Source: RHKX01 sp963839535
GTDB taxonomy: Bacteria; Actinomycetota; Thermoleophilia; Solirubrobacterales; 70-9
DNA length: 64,000 bases
NCBI GenBank assembly: GCA_963839535.1
Contig: CAWIVF010000010.1
Span: 1 to 64,000 of the forward strand
Reading direction: 5' to 3'
Shown: positions 53,604-62,030 of the stretch, piece after piece
Layout of the letters: each line of letters starts with the position of its first letter
How positions within the stretch are numbered: the stretch's first letter is position 1
Notes under the pieces: generated by a model
What the model saw: only the letters and a program-made list of their open reading frames with translations
What the model was told of the DNA's origin: nothing
Database searches by the model: none
Translations under genes and position numbers: made by a program

Positions 53604-55038
53604 ATGATGCAGAGAGCAAAGCCCCGGGCGGCATGGACGCTGGCGCTGACCGGCGCCGCCCTGTTCATGACCTCCCTCGACAACCTCGTCGTCGGCGTCG
53701 CGCTGCCGTCGATCCGCACCGACCTCGGCGGCTCGATCGAGGCGCTCGAGTGGACCGTCAACGCCTACACCCTCGCCTTCGCCGTGCTCCTGCTCACCGG
53801 CTCCGCGCTCGGCGACCGCTTCGGGCGCAAGCGCATGTTCCTGATCGGCGTCGGGATCTTCACCGCCTCGAGCGCCGCCGCGGCGCTCGCTCCCTCGATC
53901 GACGCCCTGATCGCCACCCGCGCGCTGCAGGGCATCGGGGCCGCGATCGTCACCCCCCTCACCCTGACCCTGGTCAGCGAGGCCTTCCCGCCCGAGCGGC
54001 GGGGAGCGGCGCTCGGCATCTGGGGAGGGATCAGCGGCCTCGGCGTCGCCCTCGGCCCGTTCGTCGGCGGCGCGATCGTCGAGGGCATCGCGTGGCAGTG
54101 GATCTTCTGGCTCAACGTGCCGATCGGGATCGCGCTCATCCCGCTCGCGCGGAAGATGCTCACCGAGTCCCACGGGCCCGATCGCGATCTCGACCTCGGC
54201 GGCCTGGCGCTTGCCGGCGCCGGCCTGTTCGGCCTCACCTTCGGGATCATCCGCGGCCAGGCGCTCGGCTGGACCAGCCCGACGATCCTCACCGCGCTCG
54301 GCCTCGGGCTGGCGATCCTCGCCGATCTTCGTCCGCTACGAGATGCGCACGCGGGCCCCGATGCTGCCGATGCGCCTGTTCCGCTCGCGCCGCTTCGCCA
54401 TGACGAACGGCCTCTCCTTCGCGATGTTCTTCGGGACGTTCGGAGCGATCTTCCTGCTCGCTCAGTTCTTCCAGACCGCGCAGGGCTACGGGCCGTTCGA
54501 GGCCGGCGCGCGGACCCTCCCGTGGACCGCGATGCCGATGTTCGTCGCCCCCATCGCCGGCCTGCTCTCCGACCGCGTCGGCACCCGCCCGCTGATGGCG
54601 CTCGGCCTGGCGATGCAGGCGATCGGCCTCGGCTGGATCGCGGTGATCACCGACCCCGCGGTGTCCTTCGCCGCGCTCGTGCCGCCGTTCATGCTCGCCG
54701 GCAGCGGCATGGCGCTCGTCTTCCCCACGGCCGCCGCGTCGGTCCTCGCCTCCGTCAAGCCCGAGGAGGCGGGCAAGGCGTCGGGCGCCAACAACGCGAT
54801 CCGCGAGGTCGGCGGCGTGATGGGAGTGGCCGTCCTCGCCTCGGTGTTCTCGGCCAACGGCGGCTACGAGAGCCCGACCGCCTTCAACGACGGGGTCGTC
54901 GCCGCCCTCCCGGTTGCCGTCGTCGTCCTCGCCATCGGCTTCGTCCTCGCGCTGCTCGTGCCGCGCGAGCGGAAGGTGGCCACCGGCGGCGAGGCCGTCC
55001 CCGCCGACGAGGGAGCCCCCTCCCCCGCGCCCGCCTAG
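53604..55038 (+). CDS. MFS transporter, DHA2 (EmrB/QacA) family
   Basis: This proton-coupled drug exporter is predicted to have 14 membrane helices. It has ALFMTSLDNLVVGVALPSIR (motif D1), WTVNAYTLAFAVLLLTGSAL GDRFGRKRMFLIG (motif A), ALQGIGAAIVTPLTLTLVSE, ALGIWGGISGLGVALGPFVG GAI (motif C), then after a frame change near 54,330 FAMFFGTFGAIFLLAQFFQT, GARTLPWTAMPMFVAPIAGL and VGGVMGVAVLASVFSANGGY. It is about 478 residues. Good ribosome site AAGGAG. Probably repressed by the upstream TetR protein. Substrates are unknown. Confidence 0.92.
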
Positions 55039-55334
55039 GCGGGCAGCTCCAGCACCGCCTGCGCGCCCGGCTCGGAGACCACCCGTCCGGGAGGAACCGC
55101 CGGGCAGCGGCGAACGACCCGCCCGGCGGCGTCGAGGAAGACGAGGTCGAGCGGGAAGCGCATCCCGAAGGTGTGGACGCTGCGGCAGCGCGGGATCAGC
55201 AGCCCCGGCCCCGCCTGCTCGCGCGGCAGGAACGCCAGCCCGAGCAACCGCATGCCGAGCCGCTCGGCGACCGGGACCAGCACCCCCGCTGCCTCGTCGA
55301 TGCGGAGCCCGGAGAAGCGGTTCGCTGGGGCCAC
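55035..55334 (-). CDS. DUF192 family protein
   Basis: 99 residues, convergent and overlapping by four bases with the MFS gene. The DUF192 core is LGLAFLPREQAGPGLLIPRC RSVHTFGMRFPLDLVFLDAA and VRRCPAVPPGRVVSEPGAQA VLELPA; HTFGMRFPLD is the most typical stretch. Here it lacks a signal peptide, whereas many members are exported. DUF192 proteins are small beta-barrel proteins of unknown biochemical function, in archaea sometimes next to DNA-repair genes. Confidence 0.88.
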   Translation of the reverse strand: MAPANRFSGLRIDEAAGVLVPVAERLGMRLLGLAFLPREQAGPGLLIPRCRSVHTFGMRFPLDLVFLDAAGRVVRRCPAVPPGRVVSEPGAQAVLELPA

Positions 55335-55488
55335 GAGCCTCCGAATCCCGCCGCCCGCCGCCGCGCCCTAGCCGTCGACATCGCCGCGGGCATTCCTCCC
55401 GGCCCGTTTGGTTGCAAGTGCCCGTTCAGAGAAGGGGTGAGGGGGTGCGTGACGACGGGCCGTTCGTGAACATGGGCAACCCGCGACG

Positions 55489-55509
55489 GAGACCCCGTCA
55501 ACGGGTCTC
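55489..55509. repeat. Inverted repeat just before a start codon
   Basis: GAGACCCCGT-CA-ACGGGTCTC: nine paired bases with one bulged C and a two-base turn. It ends four bases before ATG 55514, where a ribosome site would otherwise be. This argues either for an upstream start (GTG 55445 or ATG 55472) or for a regulatory hairpin or operator at the gene start. Confidence 0.5.
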
Positions 55510-55513
55510 AATC

Positions 55514-55978
55514 ATGGAAAGAGCTACACGCAGAGGCAACTACGAGTCGGGCTCCGACTACGTCCTGGAATACGGGGAGCTCCGCTTTGCCTTCAACGAA
55601 TCGGACTTCGCCCAGCGTGTGGAGCAGGCCGCGGTGAAGCTCGACTTCACGCATCCGGGCCTCGGTCCGGAGGAGCTCCACGACCTCGTCGAGCTGGCCG
55701 TCACCGGCGAGATCCGCGAGTCGGCATCGGAGCTCGGCGAGCACGTCAACCAGAACTGGGGCGAGCTGGTCACCGGCTCGCAGCGCAGCCTCGTCCACTG
55801 GATCCGCCGCCTCGTCTTCCGCGGCGCCTGGCTCGACCAGCGGGTCAAGGAGGGCGAGCTCGACGTCGTCTTCGACGACCGCACCAACACCTTCGGCTAC
55901 GTCCAGCCGGATCGCGACCGGGAGCCGATCGAGCTCTCGCGCGAGCCGTCCTGGGGCGAGCTCGCCTACCGCCGCTAG
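55514..55978 (+). CDS. Hypothetical soluble protein
   Basis: 154 residues from ATG 55514; in-frame starts at GTG 55445 (preceded by AGAAGGGG) and ATG 55472 are also possible. I do not recognise a family. The protein is acidic and looks alpha/beta (SDYVLEYGELRFAFNESDFA, VKLDFTHPGLGPEELHDLVE, NQNWGELVTGSQRSLVHWIR, GELDVVFDDRTNTFGYVQPD). There is no membrane segment or signal. It lies between DUF192 and nfeD genes that point the other way, so it is probably transcribed alone. Codon use matches the neighbours. Confidence 0.65.
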   Translation: MERATRRGNYESGSDYVLEYGELRFAFNESDFAQRVEQAAVKLDFTHPGLGPEELHDLVELAVTGEIRESASELGEHVNQNWGELVTGSQRSLVHWIRRLVFRGAWLDQRVKEGELDVVFDDRTNTFGYVQPDRDREPIELSREPSWGELAYRR

Positions 55979-55988
55979 CGGCGCGGCC

Positions 55989-56330
55989 TCACTCCTCCGC
56001 TGATCCGCGCGGCGGAGCCGGCTCGACCCGCACGGTCAGCCCCTCCACCGCGGTCACCCGGATGCTCTCGCCGACGGCGGCGGCCGGGTCGCTGGTCGCG
56101 GCCCAGATCTCGCCGCGCACGCGCACCTGCCCGAGCGGATCGCAGGCCGCGATCACCTCGCCGCGCTCGCCGACCAGGCCCTCGATCCCGGTGCGCACCC
56201 GGATCCGGGCCAGGTAGCGGGTCCAGAAGTAGGCCTCCCCCACCTCCATGACCGCGCCGACGGCGAGGGCGATCGCTCCCCAGGGTGAGTCGAGCAGGAC
56301 GAAGGCGACGAAGCCTGCGACCAGCGCCAC
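55989..56330 (-). CDS. NfeD-like OB-fold membrane protein
   Basis: 112 residues: two N-terminal hydrophobic segments (MALVAGFVAFVLLD and WGAIALAVGAVMEVGEAYFW), then an OB-like domain (IEGLVGERGEVIAACDPLGQ VRVRGEIWAATS and GESIRVTAVEGLTVRVEPAP). This is the NfeD C-terminal signature (GxxGEVxxxxxPxGxVxVxGExW). NfeD proteins pair with stomatin-like proteins; no stomatin gene is in the window. Two bases downstream of the Rho-like gene and probably co-transcribed with it. Confidence 0.85.
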   Translation of the reverse strand: MALVAGFVAFVLLDSPWGAIALAVGAVMEVGEAYFWTRYLARIRVRTGIEGLVGERGEVIAACDPLGQVRVRGEIWAATSDPAAAVGESIRVTAVEGLTVRVEPAPPRGSAEE

Positions 56331-56332
56331 CG

Positions 56333-57723
56333 TCAGGCGGCTGGCGAGGAGAGGAGCGCGGCGTTGTCGGCCGACCCCTCGATCCGCTTGCGCAGCTCGG
56401 CGGCGGCCTCGGCGGGCGGCAGCTTGGCGAGCTCGGCGCGCAGGGCGCGGATTGCAGCGAGCTCGGGCTCGGCGCGAAGGTGCTCCTCGCCGGAGATCCG
56501 GCAGGCGGCGACGTTGATCGCGGGGAAGACCCCGGCGGCGGAGAGCTCGCGGTCGAGAACCAGCAGGGCGCTCTCGGTGGTCTCGAGTGCCTCCTCGACG
56601 CCGCCCTCGTCCTCGCCGTCGGTCAGCGCGGTGGCGATGACCGTCAGTGCTCCGAGGCCCTCCTCGGCGGTCTCGCGGCCGGCCCCGAAGAGCGGCTTGA
56701 CCCGCCCGGGATCGTCCGCCGCGACGGCGATCCGGGAGATCGAGTCGACCAGCAGGACCACGTCGGCACCGGACTCGGCGCGGCGGGTGGCGTGGCCGAT
56801 CGCGAGCTCGACGAGCCGCAGCTGCTCACCGGGGCGCATGTCGGCGGTGGCGATCGCGAGCTCGGCGCCGGGCGCGGCCTCGCGCCAGTCGGCGACCTCC
56901 TCGGGCCGCTCGTCGACCAGCAGGACGACGAGCTCGAGGTCATCGCGGGCCGCAAGGGGCGCGGCGATCGAGCGCAGGAGCGTGGTGCGGCCGGAGCCGG
57001 CGGCGGCCTTGATCAGGATCCGCTGGCCGTGGGCGGGCGGCGCAGAGCAGGTCGAAGGCCCGCAGCGCGGCGGACTCGTTCTCGCCTGCGCCCTCCGGCG
57101 GGGCGAGCTCGATCCGGCGCGACGGGTGCACGGGGGTGGCATCGGCCAGGCGCGTGCGATCGCCGCCCGGCTCGACGCCGTTGATCGTGTCGACGTGGAT
57201 CAGGGCGGGGTAGCGCTCGCCGCGGCGCGGGCTGGCGGGCCGGGCCGGCGACCTCGTCACCGCGCTGCATCTCACAGCGGCGGATCTGCGAAGGCGAGAC
57301 GTAGACGTCCTCGTCGGCGGCCTCGAGGCCGCTGAGGCGGATGAAGCCGTGGCCGCGGGGCGTGATGTCGAGGACGCCCTTGACCGGCGTGCCCTCGTCC
57401 TCGGGCTCGTCATCGGCGCCGGAGTCGTCGTCGGCGCCCTCCCTCGAAGCTCCGTTTCCCCCGCCGCGGCGCGACCGGCGGCGACTGCGGGCCGGGCGGT
57501 CACCCGACTCCTCGCGCTCGGCCTCGGCGGATTCGGCGGCGGCGGACTCCTCGCGGGCTCCGCTGGAGCCGGTCGGCTCCTCCCCGCCCTCGCCGGCGCT
57601 CGGGTCCTTCTCGAGGATCGCCGCGGCGAGCTCGTCGCGGGCCAGCAGCCGGTAGCGCTCGATGCCGAGCTCGGCGGCGAGCGCGTGCAGATCGGCGAGG
57701 TGGCGTGTCTCGAGGGCGGGCAT
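56333..57723 (-). CDS. Rho-like transcription termination factor with degenerate ATPase motifs
   Basis: It has the Rho layout: SAP-like Rho_N (HLADLHALAAELGIERYRLL ARDELAAAIL), an acidic/Arg-Gly linker (RSRRRSRRGGGNGASREG), the cold-shock RNA-binding domain (GVLDITPRGHGFIRLSGLEA, DVYVSPSQIRRCEMQRGDEV) and the RecA core. Frame changes lie near 57,245 and 57,045. In the core the catalytic Glu (VVLLVDERPEEVADW) and Walker B (VVLLVDSISR) are kept, but Walker A reads AAAGSGRTT (Arg for the essential Lys), the KGTGN loop is replaced by LETTES, and the arginine-finger stretch is CRISGEEHL instead of SGTRREELL. It is about 463 residues. A paralogue of Rho with altered or lost ATPase is likely; a canonical rho should exist elsewhere. 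Confidence 0.8.
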
Positions 57724-57762
57724 GGGCGGGGAAGGATATAGGCGGGCCGGTCGAGCTCCCGC

Positions 57763-59483
57763 TCAGGCGGTGACGGCGGCCGGGTCGGCCCCCTCGGCCG
57801 CGAGCTCCGCGGGCCAGGCCTCCGCCGCCTCGCGGATCGCCGCCTCGTCCCAGCCGAGCTCGGCGCCGAGGGCGCGCGCGGCGGGCAGCACGGACTCGGC
57901 CGTGCGCAGCTGCGGCGCGGCCACGAGCGCGAGCCGCGTGCGGCGCAGCAGCACGTCGGGGAGGCTTCGCGCCTGCTCGAGCCGGGCAGCGAGGACCACC
58001 TCGGCGAGCAGGTCGGGACGGCCCTCGACGATCGGCTCGGCGAGCTCCGGCCGCTCCGCCGCGATCGCGAGGACGTCGCGGGCGGCATGGCCGTAGCGGA
58101 AGGCGAGCTGCTCGGCATAGCCGTCGGGGAGCGCATCGCGGTCGACCCCGTCGGGCGGCTCGAGCGCGGCCTCCCCGGCGGCCATCCCGAGCGGGACGTC
58201 GGCGGTCCGGCAGGGCAGCTCCCGCTCCTCGCGCAGCGCCACCCGGTCGACGACGAGCTTCGCCATCCGCCGCCAGGTGGTCAGCTTGCCGCCGGTGATG
58301 GTCAGCATCCCCGAGGACGTCTCGTAGAGCTCCGCGCGCCGCGAGATGTCGACCGACTTCTTCGGGTCGCCGGTCGAGATCAGCGGGCGGACCCCGGCGT
58401 AGGCGCCGGTCAGGTCGCCGCGGTCGATCGACGTGCCGAAGTACTCGTTGACCGCGTTCAGCAGGTAGTCGACGTCGTCGCCCCCGGGCTGGACGTGGTC
58501 GATGTCGCCGTCGTAGTCGTTGTCGGTCGTCCCGACGAGGACGCGGCCGTACCAGGGCAGGACGAAGATCGTGCGCCCGTTGCCCGCCGGGACGATGCAG
58601 GCGGCGCCGTTGAGCGGCAGCTTCTCCAGCGGCAGCGTCACGTGGGTCCCTCGCGACGGCGCGATCCGCGGCACCTCCGCCTCGTCGATGGATCTCCCCG
58701 GCCTGATCCGGTCCGCCCACACGCCCGGTCGCGTTGATCACGTTCGCCGCCTGGATCTCGACGTCGGCGCCGGTCTCGGCGCAGCGGCAGACGACCCCCT
58801 CGGCGCGCCCGTTCCGCTCGAGCAGCGAGGTGACCTCGAGCCGGTTCGCCATCACCGCGCCGAAGCGCTCGGCCTCGCCGAGGATCGTCAGCACGAGGCG
58901 GACGTCGTCGGTCTGGCAGTCGTAGAAGAGGTACCCGGACTTCGGGTCGCGCGGCTCCAGCGCCGGGATCAGCTCGGCGAGCTCGGAGCCGGGGATCGTC
59001 CGGTGCCGGTCGGGCGCCCAGCGACTCGGGCGGCGGCTCCGCGCTCTGGGTCTCGCGCTCGCGGCTGTGCCGCGGCGGGCGCTGGCGGCGGCTCTTGCCG
59101 ACCCGCGTGGTCGCCATCACGTCGTACATGTTGAGCCCGATGCCGATCTTGAAGTCGCGGCGGTCGTCGCCGAGCGTCGGCACCAGATACGGCGTCGGGT
59201 AGACCAGATGCGGCGCGAGATGGACCATCAGCTGCCGCTCGAGCAGTGCCTCGCGGACCAGCCCGAGGTCGAGGTTCTGCAGGTACCGCAGGCCGCCGTG
59301 GACCATCTTCGAGGAGCGGCTCGACGTGCCGATCGCCCAGTCGGCCCGCTCGACGATCGCGGTCGAGTAGCCGCGGGAGGCGGCGTCGAGCGCAACCCCC
59401 GCCCCGGTCACGCCGCCGCCGATGACCACGACGTCGAAGGGCTCGGCGACGAGCTCCTCGAGCGCTCGCTCGCGGGCGATCAT
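57763..59483 (-). CDS. glpD: Glycerol-3-phosphate dehydrogenase (FAD-dependent)
   Basis: This membrane-associated flavoprotein oxidises glycerol-3-phosphate and feeds electrons to quinone. FAD motif FDVVVIGGGVTGAGVALDAA; then ADWAIGTSSRSSKMVHGGLR YLQNLDLGLVREAL. Frame changes near 59,015 and 58,722 lead through PKSGYLFYDCQTDDVRLVLT, VINATGVWADRIR, TFVLPWYGR-like FVLPWYGRVLVGTTDNDYDG, GVRPLISTGDPKKSVDISRR and TITGGKLTTWRRMAKLVVDR. The C-terminal domain is LGMAAGEAAL to the end. It is about 570 residues when joined, normal for GlpD. Forty bases upstream of the Rho-like gene on the same strand. Confidence 0.93.
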
Positions 59484-59516
59484 CCGATCTCGGTCTGCGT
59501 CCGGGGGCTCACCGCA

Positions 59517-60027
59517 TCAGTCCAGGTAGGTGACGGTATCGAGTGCCGGCTGCCGCTCCGGCGGGCGCTGCTCCTGCACGGGCCGGCCCAGGTAGAGCAT
59601 GCCGACGAACCGCTCGCGGTCGGGCAGGCCGACCGCGTCGCGGCCGGCGGACGTCCGCATCACGCCCGGGGTCCGCCAGTAGCTCGCCAGGCCACGGTCG
59701 TGGGCGGCGAGGAGAACGATGTAGGCGGCGCACGCGGTCGCCAGGAGATCCTCCTCGTCGGTCGTCGGATCGTCGCTGCGGACGGCCGAGCAGACGACGA
59801 GCGTCGGCGCCCGGTCGAGCTTCACGGCCGCCTCGGGGCCGGCCGCCTCCTTGAGCCGCACGAGTGCGCTCCGGGCCGATGACCCGGAACCGCCAGGGCT
59901 GGGTCAGATGGTGATTCGGAGCGAAGTTGGCGAGCTCGAAGAGCTCGTCGAGGATCGCGCGCTCCAGCGGCTCAGGCCGGTAGGCCTTGTGCGTCCGCCG
60001 GGTCCTGATCGCATCATGGAGCTCCAT
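59517..60027 (-). CDS. Nitroreductase-family protein
   Basis: FMN-dependent nitroreductase fold. ATG 60027: MELHDAIRTRRTHKAYRPEP, then LFELANFAPNHHLTQPWRFR. After a frame change near 59,865: LVRLKEAAGPEAAVKLDRAP, LLATACAAYIVLLAAHDRGL ASYWRTPGVM and VGMLYLGRPVQEQRPPERQP. The FMN contacts RTRRTHKAYR and LGLAS/TW-like GLASYWRT are present. It is about 170 residues. The toroid gene upstream appears to run into it in frame, but a one-base correction gives that gene its own stop at 60072, 45 bases before this start. Substrate unknown. Confidence 0.88.
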
Positions 60028-60071
60028 CGCGGCCAGCGTAGCGGCGCCCGGAGGGCACCCGGGCACCGGGC

Positions 60072-61387
60072 TCAGGGAAGCCGGTCGCGGTACCAGAACC
60101 AATCCGGCCGCGAGCGCCGCGGCGAGGAGGCCGAGGGCGGCCAGCAGAACCGCCGTCGAGGGGGCCTCGTGTCCCGAGGGGTCGCTGATGATCGCCGCCG
60201 GCGCGGCATCGGTCGTCAGGCCGGCAGCCTCGCCGCGCCTCGGCTTCGGCGGGATCGACTGCATCGGCGGCCCCCCGCCCTTGCCCTTCTTCGCCTTCTT
60301 CGACACGGCCTTGTCGGGGCCGGCGCCGAACTTGGCGGCGCCGAGCCCTCCGCCCCCGCCGCCGATGCCGCCGATCGGCCCGGGGTCGTAGTCGTAGGCG
60401 GAGTCGTACCCGCCGTACCCGCCGCTCGGGACCGTCGAGGACGGCGTGCTGCCGCCGGAGCCGTCGTCCTCCTCCGGGACGGGCTTCCGCTTGACGGGAC
60501 TGATCGGGAACGGCTCGCGATTGGTGGCCGTCAGCCCCTGGGCGGTCGCCCAGACCGGCGTCTGGTCACTGCCCGCCGAGTAGGCGTAGTGGCCGTCGGC
60601 CGCCTGCCGGCGGGCGAGGAAGTCCAGGCCGCTGTTGCCCTTGGTGTCCACGTTCGCCGGGTTGCGGCCCGCGGCGACCAGCCCCTGGATCGCCCAGGCG
60701 GTCGACTGCGTGTTCGATTCGGCGCCGCGGGTCAGCGACCAGCCGCCGTCGCCGTGCTGGGAGCGACCGAGCCAGCGCCCGCCGCGCTCGACCTCGTCGT
60801 CCCCGCCGGGGCTGACGGCGAGCGCCTGGAGAACCGACCCGGTGCTGTCCGGCTCGCTCTCGGCGCTGGCGCAGGGAGCCCCAGCCCCCGTTGCCGTTCT
60901 GGTTCGCGCGCAGCCAGGCGGCGGCCTTGCCGAAGTTGTCCCCCGGAACGCCCGCCGCCCGCTGGGCGAGGATCGCGAACGCGGTCAGGTTGACCTGATG
61001 CTCGAAGGACCCGTCCTTCGCCTGCCGGTCGCGGAGCTGGGCGACGAGGTCGCGGCCCGCGAAGTCACGCGAATCGACTCCGGCGCCCTCGAGCGCCAGG
61101 ATCGTCCGCTCCAGGTCCGCGGTCGTGGTGATCGCATCGACGTGGCCGCGCAGGTAGACGATCGGGGTGCGTCCGCCGACCGGAAGGTCGGCGGGATTGA
61201 GGCCGGCAGCCTCCAGGCCGAGCATCGCCCAGCCGGTCATGCCCACGCTCGACCCCTCCCCCGGCGCGGTCCCGAAGCCGCCGTCCTCGTTCTGCGCGTC
61301 CATCAGCCAGGCCCGGGGGCCGGAGCTGTCCTTGGCGGCCTCGCCCGGCGGCGGTGAGAGCAGGGGCAGCGCGACGGCAGAGAGCAA
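60072..61387 (-). CDS. Extracytoplasmic alpha/alpha-toroid (prenyltransferase/squalene-cyclase-fold) domain protein
   Basis: This is a repeat protein of the cyclase/prenyltransferase toroid fold. Helical repeats carry QW-like motifs (AWLMDAQNEDGGFG, DRQAKDGSFE, LRANQNGNGGWG, SQHGDGGWS, RRQAADGHYAYS) and end with SDQTPVWATAQGLTA. The DxDD acid of true squalene-hopene cyclases is absent. A Gly/Pro/Lys-rich linker and a C-terminal helix (APSTAVLLAALGLLAAALAA) follow; a one-base shift gives DWFWYRDRLP and a stop at 60072-60074. Another frame change lies near 60,880. The N terminus LLSAVALPLLSPPPGEAA has no real start and continues from the ECF S component in the adjoining frame, so the two are probably one protein. 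Confidence 0.72.
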
Positions 61388-62030
61388 GCGCCACGGCGGC
61401 GGCCGCGCGGGCGAGCGGGACCTCGCTCCAGCGGACCTCGAAGCGCTCCCGGTAGCGGTCGAGCATGCGGACCAGCGCCGGTCCCGCGGCGGCCATCAGC
61501 GCGGCGTTCCCCGCCGCGTGCGCGAGGTTGAACGGGATGCCGCGGGCGGACAGCGCCAGGTAGCGGTCGAGGGACTGCTCGCCGCCGAAGTTGACCATGA
61601 CCGAGAGATCGAGCAGCGCGCCATACCCCAAGCCTGCCAGAGCGCCGACCGCGGCGAGTCCCCAACGGCCGAGGCGCCTTCCGCCCGCCCGCGCCAGGAG
61701 CGCGCCGGCGATCCCGACCATGCCCCAGCCGGCCATCTGCCACGGCGTCCAGGGGCCCTGCCCGAGCCAGAAGTTGGAGACGAGCCCGGAGAGCGCGCCG
61801 ACGACGAAGCCGGGCGCGCCGCCGAGCGTGTAGCCGGCGAGGAGCGCGACGTCGGTGGTCGCGACGACGTTCGGGATCGGCGCGAACGCGACCCGCCCGG
61901 CCACCCCGAGCGCCGCCAGCGCCGCCACCGCAGCGACGATCCGCGCCGACGGGCGCGTCCGCTCGAACCAGGCGAAGCCGCCGACGATGACGAGCGCCAG
62001 GATCACGAGCACCGCCGCCTGCCAGGTCAT
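61388..62030 (-). CDS. ECF transporter S component (substrate-binding membrane subunit)
   Basis: Start ATG 62030 (MTWQAAVLVILALVIVGGFA), overlapping the ATPase stop by four bases. Five to six membrane helices: IVAAVAALAALGVAGRVAFA, the loop PIPNVVATTDVALLAGYTLG, GAPGFVVGALSGLVSNFWLG QGPWTPWQMAGWGMVGIAGA, RWGLAAVGALAGLGYGALLD and FNLAHAAGNAALMAAAGPAL. The PN..TTD and GPWTPWQM stretches are like the CbrT/cobalamin-type and related S components. About 210 residues to the point where the frame changes (near 61,385) into the toroid domain; the segment before it (VPLARAAAAVALAL) is the first half of a helix completed by the toroid frame. Confidence 0.8.

Noticed and set aside
60000..60110. Toroid-nitroreductase fusion protein
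   Set aside because: A one-base correction gives the toroid protein a typical post-membrane end (DWFWYRDRLP) and stop at 60072, before the nitroreductase ATG at 60027.
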